A program made the position numbers and the translations under genes. From Nostoc cf. commune SO-36 (GTDB lineage: Bacteria; Cyanobacteriota; Cyanobacteriia; Cyanobacteriales; Nostocaceae), in NCBI RefSeq assembly GCF_023734775.1, contig NZ_AP025732.1, positions 1,364,001 through 1,428,000 on the forward strand: 64,000 bases of DNA. Direction: 5' to 3'. This document shows positions 52,926-61,451 of this stretch, in pieces (positions within the stretch are counted from its first letter, which is position 1; each line of letters begins with the position of its first letter). Below the pieces are notes generated by a model. The model ran no database searches and had not been told where the DNA came from. It worked only from the letters and a program-made list of their open reading frames with translations.

Positions 52926-55814
52926 ATGTCAGACAAACAGCTAGCAGCATCCTTGAATGGACATCTTCCCAACCCCAGCCACAACAGCCAGAATACCATT
53001 CGGATTCGGGGTGCTAGGCAGCATAATCTGAAAAATATTGACTTGGAATTGCCACGCGATCGCCTAATCGTATTTACTGGCGTTTCTGGTTCTGGTAAGT
53101 CTTCCCTAGCCTTTGATACGATTTTCGCTGAAGGGCAACGTCGCTATGTGGAATCTCTCAGCGCCTACGCACGGCAATTTTTAGGACAACTGGATAAGCC
53201 GGATGTAGAAGCCATTGAAGGCTTAAGTCCAGCAATTTCCATTGACCAAAAGTCAACGTCTCATAACCCCCGTTCCACTGTCGGTACGGTGACGGAGATT
53301 TACGACTATTTGCGGCTGTTGTTTGGTCGGGCTGGCGAACCCCATTGTCCGATATGCGATCGCTGTATTGCACCCCAGACAATCGATGAGATGTGCGATC
53401 GCATCATGGAATTACCAGATCGCACGCGCTTCCAAATTCTTGCACCCGTTGTCCGGGGGAAAAAAGGCACACACCGTAAGCTTTTGTCAAGTCTGGCATC
53501 CCAAGGTTTTGTCCGCGTGCGAATCAATGGCGAGATCCGTGAACTGTCAGATTCCATTGAATTGGATAAAAATTTTACTCACACCATCGAAGTGGTAATT
53601 GACCGCTTAGTGAAAAAGGCTGATATCCAAGAGCGTTTGGTTGATTCCCTGTCTACGTGTCTCAAGCAATCGGGTGGGATTGCAGCCATTCTGGTGAGTC
53701 TGCTTGGTGATAACGGACAAGAAAAAGAAGAAGAATTAGTATTTTCGGAAAATTTTGCCTGTCCAGAACATGGCGCGGTAATGGAGGAATTATCACCGCG
53801 ATTGTTCTCCTTTAACTCGCCTTATGGTGCTTGTCCGCACTGTCACGGCATCGGGACTTTAAGAAGATTTGCGCCAGACTTGATAGTACCCGACTGGGAA
53901 GCGCCAGTTTATGCTGCGATCGCGCCTTGGTCAGAAAAAGATAATTCTTATTATCTGGAATTACTTTATAGTGTCGGACAGATTTATGGGTTTGAGTTAC
54001 AGACAAATTGGAGCAAGCTGACAGAAGAACAGCAGCAAATTATTTTGTTTGGCGAGAAAGACGAACGAGCCGCAGAAGCACAAAGAAAGCAGAGTTTTAA
54101 AGGTGCTATTCCAATTTTGCAACGGCAATATGAGGGTGGTTCTGAACTAATTAAGCAAAAATTAGAGCAGTATTTAATCGATCAACCGTGTGAAGTTTGT
54201 AAGGGAAAACGGTTAAAACCGGAAGCCTTGGCGGTGAAGTTGGGACAATATGGAATTTTAGAATTGACTACCGTATCAATTCGGGATTGTCGGGAGAGAA
54301 TTGAGCAATTTAAGTTGAGCGATCGCCAGTTACAAATTGCTGATTTAGTCCTGAGAGAAATCAAAGCTAGATTGCAATTTTTGTTAGATGTAGGTTTAGA
54401 TTACCTCACCCTTGACCGTCCCGCAATGACTCTTTCCGGTGGCGAAGCCCAACGAATTCGCCTAGCAACGCAAATTGGTTCTGGTTTAACAGGAGTTCTC
54501 TACGTTTTAGATGAACCGAGTATTGGTTTGCATCAACGAGATAATGGCAGGTTGCTCAAAACCTTAACTAAATTGCGTGATTTGGGTAATACATTAATTG
54601 TCGTTGAACACGATGAAGAAACAATTCGCGCAGCTAACCATATAGTAGATATTGGCCCTGGTGCAGGAATTCACGGCGGAAATATTATCGCCCAAGGTGA
54701 TTTTCAGACGTTATTAGCAGCAGAAGATTCGTTGACGGGTGCATATTTATCAGGAAGGCGAGTAATTACCACACCAGCAGAACGCCGAGAAGGAAATGGG
54801 CGCAGTTTGGGAATTAAAAATGCCCATCGCAACAATTTACAGAATATAGATGTAGACATTCCATTAGGTAAACTCGTCTCCATCACTGGTGTGTCTGGTT
54901 CTGGCAAATCTACGCTGATTAACGAATTACTGTACCCATCTCTGCAACACCATTTAACGAAGAAAGTTCCCTTACCCAGACATTTGGATAAAATTCAGGG
55001 ATTAAACGCGATTGATAAAGCGATCGTTATCGATCAATCTCCCATTGGACGCACACCACGTTCTAACCCTGCAACTTACACAGGAATTTTCGATGCGATT
55101 CGGGATGTATTTTCCCAAACAGTAGAAGCCAAAGCTAGGGGTTACAAACCCGGACAATTTTCCTTCAACGTTAAAGGTGGACGTTGCGAAGCTTGTAGCG
55201 GACAGGGTGTGAATGTTATTGAAATGAACTTTCTCCCGGATGTTTACGTGCAATGCGAAATTTGTAAAGGTGCTAGATACAACCGCGAAACTTTGCAGGT
55301 GAAGTATAAAGATAAGTCAATTTCTGATGTTTTGAGAATGACAGTTGAGGAAAGTTTAGACTTTTTCCAGAATATACCCAAAGCGATCGCGCGTTTGCAA
55401 ACTTTATTTGATGTCGGGTTGGGTTATGTGCAACTAGGACAACCTGCGACTACTTTATCTGGTGGTGAAGCTCAACGGGTAAAACTGGCAACAGAACTAT
55501 CTCGACGCGCTACAGGTAAAACACTTTATTTAATAGATGAACCGACAACAGGGTTATCTTTTTACGATGTCCACAAATTGTTAGATGTGTTGCAAAGATT
55601 GGTAGATAAAGGTAATTCAATTTTAGTAATTGAACACAACTTAGATGTAATTCGTTGTTCTGATTGGGTGATAGATTTGGGGCCAGAAGGTGGCGATAAA
55701 GGGGGAGAATTAATTGCTGTGGGTACACCAGAGGAAGTTGCAAAAAATCCCAGGTCTTATACTGGGCAATATTTAAAGCAGGTGTTGAAACAGTATCCGG
55801 CTACGAAATCTTAG
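52926..55814 (+). CDS. uvrA: Excinuclease ABC subunit A
   Basis: Damage-recognition ATPase of nucleotide excision repair; a dimer that loads UvrB. The protein is 962 residues, normal for UvrA. It has a first P-loop GVSGSGKSS (52-60), zinc modules CPICDRC and CPHCHG, a CEVCKGKRL element, ABC signature LSGGEAQRIRLATQ, a second P-loop GVSGSGKST, the C-terminal zinc module CEACSGQG...CEICKG, a second signature LSGGEAQRVKLATEL, and the Walker B DEPTTGLSFYDVH. It reads as intact. Start ATG 52926. Confidence 0.97.
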   Translation: MSDKQLAASLNGHLPNPSHNSQNTIRIRGARQHNLKNIDLELPRDRLIVFTGVSGSGKSSLAFDTIFAEGQRRYVESLSAYARQFLGQLDKPDVEAIEGLSPAISIDQKSTSHNPRSTVGTVTEIYDYLRLLFGRAGEPHCPICDRCIAPQTIDEMCDRIMELPDRTRFQILAPVVRGKKGTHRKLLSSLASQGFVRVRINGEIRELSDSIELDKNFTHTIEVVIDRLVKKADIQERLVDSLSTCLKQSGGIAAILVSLLGDNGQEKEEELVFSENFACPEHGAVMEELSPRLFSFNSPYGACPHCHGIGTLRRFAPDLIVPDWEAPVYAAIAPWSEKDNSYYLELLYSVGQIYGFELQTNWSKLTEEQQQIILFGEKDERAAEAQRKQSFKGAIPILQRQYEGGSELIKQKLEQYLIDQPCEVCKGKRLKPEALAVKLGQYGILELTTVSIRDCRERIEQFKLSDRQLQIADLVLREIKARLQFLLDVGLDYLTLDRPAMTLSGGEAQRIRLATQIGSGLTGVLYVLDEPSIGLHQRDNGRLLKTLTKLRDLGNTLIVVEHDEETIRAANHIVDIGPGAGIHGGNIIAQGDFQTLLAAEDSLTGAYLSGRRVITTPAERREGNGRSLGIKNAHRNNLQNIDVDIPLGKLVSITGVSGSGKSTLINELLYPSLQHHLTKKVPLPRHLDKIQGLNAIDKAIVIDQSPIGRTPRSNPATYTGIFDAIRDVFSQTVEAKARGYKPGQFSFNVKGGRCEACSGQGVNVIEMNFLPDVYVQCEICKGARYNRETLQVKYKDKSISDVLRMTVEESLDFFQNIPKAIARLQTLFDVGLGYVQLGQPATTLSGGEAQRVKLATELSRRATGKTLYLIDEPTTGLSFYDVHKLLDVLQRLVDKGNSILVIEHNLDVIRCSDWVIDLGPEGGDKGGELIAVGTPEEVAKNPRSYTGQYLKQVLKQYPATKS

Positions 55815-55876
55815 TCTTTTCCAAGTAGAGGGTGATATCGAGGCAAAAAAGCGGAAAAGGTTGTAGCAACCCTATT

Positions 55877-56209
55877 ATGAAACTTCCTAACCCTGAATGT
55901 GCGATCGTAGAAATAGATAAAATTGCGGGTTACTGTCTCAACCCAGAACATCCAGAGGGAAAAGACAAAGCCCGTGTATTTAAATCTGCACTAGACTTAA
56001 ATTTAGATGATGCAGAAGAATTACAAGCGATCCTTTTACAAGCAGTAGCAAATTATGATGCTATCCCTGGTAAAAGGAATTCATACGGTCAAAAATATAT
56101 TATTGATTTTCCCCTGAATCGTTCAGATAAACAAGCAATTATTCAAAGCGTTTGGATAGTGCGTAATAATGAAGGCTTCCCCCGCCTAGTCACCTGTTAT
56201 GTAATCTAA
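55877..56209 (+). CDS. DUF6883 family protein (toxin-like)
   Basis: Protein of 110 residues from ATG 55877; an upstream start gives an unlikely basic leader. The DUF6883 pattern is MKLPNPECAIVEIDKIAGYCLNPEHPEGKDKARVF, with a conserved His in NPEHPEGKDKA, then LNRSDKQAIIQSVWIV and the C-terminal PRLVTCYV. The domain also occurs as the tail of polymorphic toxins. Followed 17 bases later by DUF4926, it forms a two-gene unit resembling toxin with immunity or antitoxin. Activity unknown. Confidence 0.75.
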   Translation: MKLPNPECAIVEIDKIAGYCLNPEHPEGKDKARVFKSALDLNLDDAEELQAILLQAVANYDAIPGKRNSYGQKYIIDFPLNRSDKQAIIQSVWIVRNNEGFPRLVTCYVI

Positions 56210-56226
56210 GCAATGAGGTAATACCA

Positions 56227-56445
56227 ATGAAATTATTAGATGTGGTTGCCCTAACCGAAGACTTACCAGAATTGGGATTGCATCGCGGTCAAGTAGGAAC
56301 GATTGTAGAAGAATATGAACCTGGAGTTTTTGAAGTAGAATTCAGCGACTTAACAGGAAAAGCTTATGCCGTAGAAACTTTAAATGCTAGCCAGCTAATG
56401 ACTTTATATCATCAACCAATTGGTGGAAAAACTTTATTGGTTTAA
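56227..56445 (+). CDS. DUF4926 family protein (immunity/antitoxin-like partner)
   Basis: Protein of 72 residues. The DUF4926 pattern is LLDVVALTEDLPELGLHRGQVGTIVEEYEPGVFEVEF and a C-terminal ETLNASQLMTL, a small SH3-like beta barrel. It starts 17 bases after the DUF6883 gene behind a GAGG site. The pairing suggests it neutralises the DUF6883 product. This is inferred from gene order and family, not shown. Confidence 0.8.
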   Translation: MKLLDVVALTEDLPELGLHRGQVGTIVEEYEPGVFEVEFSDLTGKAYAVETLNASQLMTLYHQPIGGKTLLV

Positions 56446-56614
56446 CTCCCCTCCCTACAATACTTTTGAGGTCGGTTTATTTCAGGCAATTCGCGCCGCC
56501 TTCGTTAAACACACCACAGCCAAGGGTAACAGTCCAGAAGATTTAGATGGCTTTATAAAGCTAATTCTCTACAGTAAAACCCTCAGAGTGTTTATACACC
56601 AAAGGTTTTATTAG
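56420..56614 (+). pseudogene. Fragment of a type I restriction HsdR C-terminal region
   Basis: The frame contains GLFQAIRAAFVKHTTAKGNS followed by PEDLDGFIKLIL, which resembles the helical segment of HsdR-type subunits (FFQAVRAALxK... DLDxAIKQ). It then loses similarity. It overlaps the DUF4926 gene end and has no start signal. A 3' relic of a restriction gene, probably untranslated. Confidence 0.4.
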
Positions 56615-56710
56615 TTCATAAAAAAATTATATTCAATACAGTAAGAATACTATTGGCTAAAAAAGCTACTGCTATAGAGAATAAATACAGAAAACATTGA
56701 GGTGTTAATA

Positions 56711-56929
56711 ATGAGTACAAAAAATGATGACAATAATTTTGGAGAAGCAGCAGGATTTGCAGCAGGTGGTGCTGTGCTAGGAGGTGGTGCTGCGGCTACA
56801 TTAGGAGGTATTGGTGTACTAGCTCCTGCCGCTGGTGTTGCGATTGGTATTGGGGCAGCTCCAGTTGTAGCAGCGGGTGCTGTTATAGGGTTGGCAGCTT
56901 ATGGCATCAAAAAAGCGTTTAACTGGTAA
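56711..56929 (+). CDS. Small glycine-zipper membrane protein
   Basis: Protein of 72 residues from ATG 56711 behind GAGGTG. A polar N-terminus (STKNDDNNFGEA) is followed by two Gly/Ala-rich helices with GxxxG-type spacing (FAAGGAVLGGGAAATLGG, PAAGVAIGIGAAPVVAAG) and a basic-aromatic end (YGIKKAFNW). Such peptides insert in membranes and oligomerise, and bacteriocin-, holin- or toxin-like roles occur. No immunity or export gene is identified. A strong terminator follows. Confidence 0.6.
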   Translation: MSTKNDDNNFGEAAGFAAGGAVLGGGAAATLGGIGVLAPAAGVAIGIGAAPVVAAGAVIGLAAYGIKKAFNW

Positions 56930-56956
56930 ATTTTAGATTAGTATTTTTCACATAAC

Positions 56957-56990
56957 AAAACCCTCAAAGACTAAGCACTTTGAGGGTTTT
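56957..56990. terminator. Bidirectional hairpin terminator
   Basis: AAAACCCTCAAAG and CTTTGAGGGTTTT form a perfect 13-bp stem with an 8-base loop, between the plus-strand small gene and the minus-strand HigBA operon. T runs exist on both strands. Confidence 0.85.
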
Positions 56991-57021
56991 GTCGAGATTT
57001 GGAGGTATAGGGAAAAGAAAA

Positions 57022-57423
57022 TCAACAAATAAACAAACTTGCATCAACGCGAAAAAATTTTCCTAAAACCTCAGCTTGTTCTTTAGTGATTTGTAACTCG
57101 CCATCAATTATTTTAGCAACAATATTACTCGAACCAAGTATTTCTACCAAATCAGCTTGTTCTAAACTCCTAGCTTCCATCAAATGCTTGAGTCTTGATT
57201 GAGGTGTTGAAACATTAAGCTTATAATGCTTATCTTCAAAATCCTCAATCAGCTTTAACAATAATTCCAACAAAGTATCTTCTTCAGGAGTCAGATGAGA
57301 ACGAGAAAGCAATTTTTCAACAGTTTCTAAAAACTTTTCGTTTTCCTCTTCTGTTTTGATAATCCGAGGTTGATGTTGAGATAGCAATTGGCTGTAAATG
57401 TCTGAGTTAAAAGTAAGGGTCAT
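57022..57423 (-). CDS. higA: HigA-type antitoxin (helix-turn-helix)
   Basis: Protein of 133 residues from ATG 57423, with the toxin stop overlapping by 17 bases; a start ten codons upstream is less likely. The helical N-terminal domain is LLSQHQPRIIKTEEENEKFLE...LLELLLKLIEDFEDKHY. The C-terminal helix-turn-helix is LKHLMEARSLEQADLVEILGSSNIVAKIIDGELQITKEQAEVLGKFF. It has the toxin-first HigBA order. It should neutralise HigB and repress the operon. Confidence 0.85.
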   Translation of the reverse strand: MTLTFNSDIYSQLLSQHQPRIIKTEEENEKFLETVEKLLSRSHLTPEEDTLLELLLKLIEDFEDKHYKLNVSTPQSRLKHLMEARSLEQADLVEILGSSNIVAKIIDGELQITKEQAEVLGKFFRVDASLFIC

Positions 57424-57706
57424 TTTTCCAGGAGTCTTTGTCATATTCGGCATGAGTTAAGACATATTTTATATAGATGACCTGCTTTTCATAGTTAATA
57501 CTAGCAATTAAGCGGTATTTATTACCTTTTATGTTGAAAACTGTAAACTCACCTACTGCTTCGGCTTTAGGATAAATAGTTTGAACTTCTAGCAAATTGC
57601 CCCAGTCTGCTTTACTAGCAATTATGTACCAGTCATCAAGTGCTTCACAGCAATCAGCGTGTTTTTGGCAGAATTGTCGTAGCTTTTTTCGGCTGATAAC
57701 GTGCAT
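57407..57706 (-). CDS. higB: HigB-type mRNA interferase toxin
   Basis: Protein of 99 residues. The pattern is MHVISRKKLRQFCQKHADCCEALDDWY, WGNLLEVQTIYPKAEAVGEFTVFNIKGNKYRLI, and the C-terminal IYIKYVLTHAEYDKDSW with the conserved YxxHAEYD. HigB toxins cleave translated mRNA at the ribosome. It overlaps the antitoxin start, so the two are translationally coupled. Confidence 0.88.
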   Translation of the reverse strand: MHVISRKKLRQFCQKHADCCEALDDWYIIASKADWGNLLEVQTIYPKAEAVGEFTVFNIKGNKYRLIASINYEKQVIYIKYVLTHAEYDKDSWKNDPYF

Positions 57707-57771
57707 TAATTTCTTATTTCGGCGTGTCTCAGCTTGTTCTGGATAAATTTGGAACTCAATATGTATCTAAA

Positions 57772-58206
57772 TTAGCTCCCTTCTCCCCTTTGCCAAAACT
57801 GTTGTAAAATTTCTCCTGGCTTTCTATCCCATGTGTCGATATGCTCGTATATCAAATTATCTGGGTTTAGTTTATATGTTGAATAGCCATTAAAAAGCAA
57901 ACCTGCTTTCCAAGGAACCCGCAACACTCCCCGCACTGTCCATTTTGCTAAAATCGTATCTTCGGCTGACTGATAAACCTCATGTACATCAAAGTAAATT
58001 TGGGTAAAAAATAGCCGAGCGTGAAATCTCAAAGTCCAAAATATAATGCGATAGTTAAATTTGTATTTGAATGTATTTACTGGGTCTTTAAAGTAGATAT
58101 CGTCTGTATAAATGTGGTATGAAATATCTTTTTCAAAAAGTGTTGGTAAATCCTCTTTTAGAGTTTTAATTACCCGTTCAACCAATAATTGAGATTCCAC
58201 GCGCAT
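57772..58206 (-). CDS. DUF2358 family protein
   Basis: Protein of 144 residues with the cyanobacterial/plant DUF2358 pattern: LKEDLPTLFEKDISYHIYTDDIYFKDPVNTF, WTVRGVLRVPWKAGLLFNGYSTYKL, and the C-terminal YEHIDTWDRKPGEILQQFW. It has an NTF2/SnoaL-like fold. Plastid relatives exist, suggesting a photosynthesis-linked but unknown role. It starts six bases after the preceding glycoside-hydrolase-like gene on the same strand, so both are in one operon. Confidence 0.85.
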   Translation of the reverse strand: MRVESQLLVERVIKTLKEDLPTLFEKDISYHIYTDDIYFKDPVNTFKYKFNYRIIFWTLRFHARLFFTQIYFDVHEVYQSAEDTILAKWTVRGVLRVPWKAGLLFNGYSTYKLNPDNLIYEHIDTWDRKPGEILQQFWQRGEGS

Positions 58207-58212
58207 TTTTCC

Positions 58213-59358
58213 TTAAAAAATCTTTTTTAACAACCTTTGCCAAATAGAAGATGTCCTCTTGTTAGTCACACCACCCGCACTCAAATCTGACAGAGTAGGA
58301 AATGATGCAGACTTAGCATAAGGGCCATTTCGTAAAACTCTAGCTAGGGTATTGTTATTTTCGCGCAAACCTTCGTAAAAAAAGAATACTTCTCCCTGAA
58401 TGCCAAGTTGACGATTGTATTCAATTGCCTGCACCAAATATTCTGGACTAATACAATAAGAGCCAAGCTTCATCAGTATTCCCGGTGCTAACCTGGGCAA
58501 CGTCACATCTGTGAATTGCTGGTTTACTAGTTTATCAGCGATCGCACGGTAACTCCCAAAGTCACGGCGATAAATCTGCGGCTGAATCATATCAACTATT
58601 CCCCGCTTCAGCCATGCGGGTGAGTCTTGCAGATATTCCTGGAATGCCCAATCGTGGATATTGGGTGCGATCGCTACTAATAAATTAGGATTCACCCCTT
58701 TAACCTCCCCATAGAGACGCGCCAAAAACTCAGTGAGAATATCTGCACGCCACTGTAACCATTGCTTATCCTTAGGATTCTGTGGTGGATTGCAATTAAA
58801 TTTTTGGCGATAGCGGTTGACAGTTACCTCATCATAGCCACCTTCACAGGGGAATGCAGGGAAGCGATCGTCTCCTTGAACCCCGTCCACATCGTAATTC
58901 TTCACAACTTCCAGCACCAAGTTCAAGAAGAATTCTTGCACCTGAGAGTCGAGAGCATTCAACCACTCAAAGCCGTTTTTCTTTAGTAAGTTGCCGTTGC
59001 GATCGCGCGCAGCCCATTCCGGTTTTTTCTGTAAAAGTACACCACCATTCAAATTGTAGGAACTGGCAAAACCGTATTCAAACCAAGGAATGACTTTCAA
59101 CCCAACTCGCCGCGCCTCAACCACCACTTCTTCTAAAGGGTCACGACCTACAGACAGATGGTCAATTTCGACTCCAAAAGTCTCCTGCATTGTTTGACTA
59201 GGATATAAAGTTACTGCCTTGTTCCAAACAACGGGAAACACCACATTAAATCCCGTCTCGGCCAGAAAATCCATCGCCTCAGCAACGCGTTGCTTTGACC
59301 TGAGAACCTTACTATCAGTAGTAGTCAGCCAGATACCACGGGTTTCTATTATTGCCAT
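58213..59358 (-). CDS. Glycoside-hydrolase-like family 10 protein (GHL10, DUF187)
   Basis: Protein of 381 residues. It opens ETRGIWLTTTDSKVLRSKQRVAEAMDFLAETGFNVVFP, the barrel start of the GHL10 family. PWFEYGF, the GVQGDDRFPAFP acidic pocket, and LLVAIAPNIHDWAFQEYLQDSPAWL follow. The family is predicted to cleave or bind polysaccharide or peptidoglycan. No signal peptide is seen. It is the first gene of a two-gene operon with DUF2358. Confidence 0.85.
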   Translation of the reverse strand: MAIIETRGIWLTTTDSKVLRSKQRVAEAMDFLAETGFNVVFPVVWNKAVTLYPSQTMQETFGVEIDHLSVGRDPLEEVVVEARRVGLKVIPWFEYGFASSYNLNGGVLLQKKPEWAARDRNGNLLKKNGFEWLNALDSQVQEFFLNLVLEVVKNYDVDGVQGDDRFPAFPCEGGYDEVTVNRYRQKFNCNPPQNPKDKQWLQWRADILTEFLARLYGEVKGVNPNLLVAIAPNIHDWAFQEYLQDSPAWLKRGIVDMIQPQIYRRDFGSYRAIADKLVNQQFTDVTLPRLAPGILMKLGSYCISPEYLVQAIEYNRQLGIQGEVFFFYEGLRENNNTLARVLRNGPYAKSASFPTLSDLSAGGVTNKRTSSIWQRLLKKIF

Positions 59359-59611
59359 TTCTATAAATTGAAATTCTCGGCACTACAACATCTAAACATT
59401 GACTAGCCGACGATACCGCGCCTGTATTTTGGAGAGAACTATATTTACCTTCTACCAAAGTTTATCCACAATTCACATCTACCCCAGGGCAAATTGTCTA
59501 ATATTTTTGCAAAAAATCACTATAGTAATACTGTCTTTTAATAGATGTGAGGCTGCTCAAAATAATATGTAATATTATTTAGTATTTTATAATGCTGAAT
59601 TTGGATTAATT

Positions 59612-60484
59612 ATGTCTTTAGTAGAAAGTTCTTGGAAAGACGAATATATAATTACCAATGGGGTAAAGCTACACTACGTTACCCAAGGTGAAGGCCCTTT
59701 ATTGTTGATGTTGCATGGGTTTCCTGAGTTTTGGTACTCTTGGCGGCATCAAATACCAGAATTTGCCCAAAATTTTAAAGTTGTAGCCCTTGACTTGCGT
59801 GGCTACAATGATAGTGATAAACCAAGTGAGCAATCAGCTTATGTAATGGATGAGTTTATCAAAGATGTTGAGGGAGTAATTAAAGGATTAGGATACCAAA
59901 AATGTGTATTAGCTGGACATGATTGGGGAGGTGCGATCGCTTGGAATTTTGCATACACTCACCCCGAAATGTTAGAACAATTAATTATTCTTAACCTGCC
60001 TCATCCTGCCAAATTTGCCCAAGGGTTACGCACTCCTCAACAGTTGCTACGTAGCAATTACATATTTCTCTTTCAACTACCGTGGCTACCAGAATTACTT
60101 TTACAATCTTCCGACTACCAAGCAATTGAAACAGCTTTTAAAGGTACAGCAGTTAACAAGAGTGCTTTCACACAAGCCGATATTGACGCTTATAAAAATG
60201 CTGCGGCAAAACGCGGTGCGCTCACAGCAATGTTGAACTATTACCGCAATATTTTTCAGCAGAGAATGCTAAATCCAAATTGGGGCATTCTCGAAGTACC
60301 AACACTGATGATTTGGGGAGAAAATGACACTGCACTCGGCAAGGAACTAACCTACGACACCGCAGCATACGTTAGAGACTTTCAAATCAAGTACATACCC
60401 AATTGTGGTCATTGGGTGCAGCAAGAACAGCCTGAATTGGTTAATCAGTATATGCGAGAATTTCTGAAAAATAGAGAAGTATAA
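59612..60484 (+). CDS. Alpha/beta hydrolase, epoxide-hydrolase/haloalkane-dehalogenase type
   Basis: Protein of 290 residues. The oxyanion-hole motif is HGFPE (35-39), followed by RGYNDSDKP (63-71). The nucleophile is Asp104 in GHDWGG (102-107). A cap region follows, then the acid in MIWGENDTAL and the catalytic His in CGHWVQQEQPE near the C-terminus. An Asp nucleophile places it with epoxide hydrolases and dehalogenases rather than esterases. The substrate is unknown. Single gene; start ATG 59612. Confidence 0.9.
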   Translation: MSLVESSWKDEYIITNGVKLHYVTQGEGPLLLMLHGFPEFWYSWRHQIPEFAQNFKVVALDLRGYNDSDKPSEQSAYVMDEFIKDVEGVIKGLGYQKCVLAGHDWGGAIAWNFAYTHPEMLEQLIILNLPHPAKFAQGLRTPQQLLRSNYIFLFQLPWLPELLLQSSDYQAIETAFKGTAVNKSAFTQADIDAYKNAAAKRGALTAMLNYYRNIFQQRMLNPNWGILEVPTLMIWGENDTALGKELTYDTAAYVRDFQIKYIPNCGHWVQQEQPELVNQYMREFLKNREV

Positions 60485-60748
60485 ATACTTATCAAAATAG
60501 CCAAATTATGGTGGGTAGTGCAAGCTTTTAAAAAGATTTAACAGTGATTTAACATTGGCAGTTTTTTAAGGATTGTCAAGTAAAAATCGCCAAAAATCAG
60601 AATTAGCGGCATTTTTTAGATTACCGTTATCCCTGTTCCATATCACAACTAACTTGTCAAGAGATAGATTGACCTTATGAAGTTTAATGAGATAATAGAA
60701 TTGTGAGGGACAGAACGGACGCAACTTGATTATTTAAGGGGGAAAATT

Positions 60749-61204
60749 ATGAAACTCCAGCTATTAGCGGCGATGGCCTTAGCAACTCCCCTATTTTTGA
60801 TGAACTCGGTTAGAGCCGATAATCCGCAGGATTTACAAAAGCTGCTTTCAACTGGGGAATGTGTTAACTGTAATCTATCGGGAGCTAACCTCAGTGGCGC
60901 TCATTTAATTGGTGCTGACTTAAGAGGCTCGAAGCTCCAAGGAGCCAACCTTGTAGGGGCTAACCTCGAAGGTGCTGACTTAACTGGTGCAAACTTGGCA
61001 GGTGCTAATCTAACATCAGCTTATGTAACCAACGTGAATTTGAAGCAAACCAATCTCAACGGGGTAAATTTTACTCGCGCTACAATTCACGATTCTAATG
61101 TGTATAAAGCATCAATGAATGATCTGAATCTCACTGATGCCGAAATATTTAACACTGGAATCGGGATTGGTGGAGAAGATGCCGAAATTCCCGATTGGGA
61201 CTAG
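60749..61204 (+). CDS. Secreted pentapeptide-repeat protein
   Basis: Protein of 151 residues. A signal peptide (MKLQLLAAMALATPLFLMNS, cleavage near VRA) is followed by a CVNCN pair and about ten A(D/N)LxG pentapeptides (NLSGANLSGAHLIGADLRGS, GANLVGANLEGADLTGANLA), forming a quadrilateral beta-helix. The tail is acidic (GGEDAEIPDWD). It is probably a lumenal or periplasmic structural protein. A RBS-like AAGGGGG precedes the ATG and a strong terminator follows. Confidence 0.85.
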   Translation: MKLQLLAAMALATPLFLMNSVRADNPQDLQKLLSTGECVNCNLSGANLSGAHLIGADLRGSKLQGANLVGANLEGADLTGANLAGANLTSAYVTNVNLKQTNLNGVNFTRATIHDSNVYKASMNDLNLTDAEIFNTGIGIGGEDAEIPDWD

Positions 61205-61328
61205 GCTGAACTAAGTTGGCAGGTTAAAATCAACACAACATAGGTTTTGATGGATTTTGAATCAAAAAAACTGATTGTTTACCAGCATTATCCTCAAAAT
61301 CTGCCTCTATAAAAATATTAAGATCAAT

Positions 61329-61381
61329 GAAACCCCTCTGCCTTGTAATTACATCACTATGATGAAGGCCGAGGGGGTTTC
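61329..61381 (+). terminator. Hairpin terminator after pentapeptide gene
   Basis: Arms GAAACCCCTC and GAGGGGGTTTC with further GCCTT/AAGGC pairing, then TTATT. It lies 125 bases after the pentapeptide gene. Confidence 0.7.
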
Positions 61382-61451
61382 TTATTAGGGTTTTGGATTA
61401 AGCGGATAGCACGTAAAAAAGTACAGTATATTCTAGAAATCTTTGCCAAAA

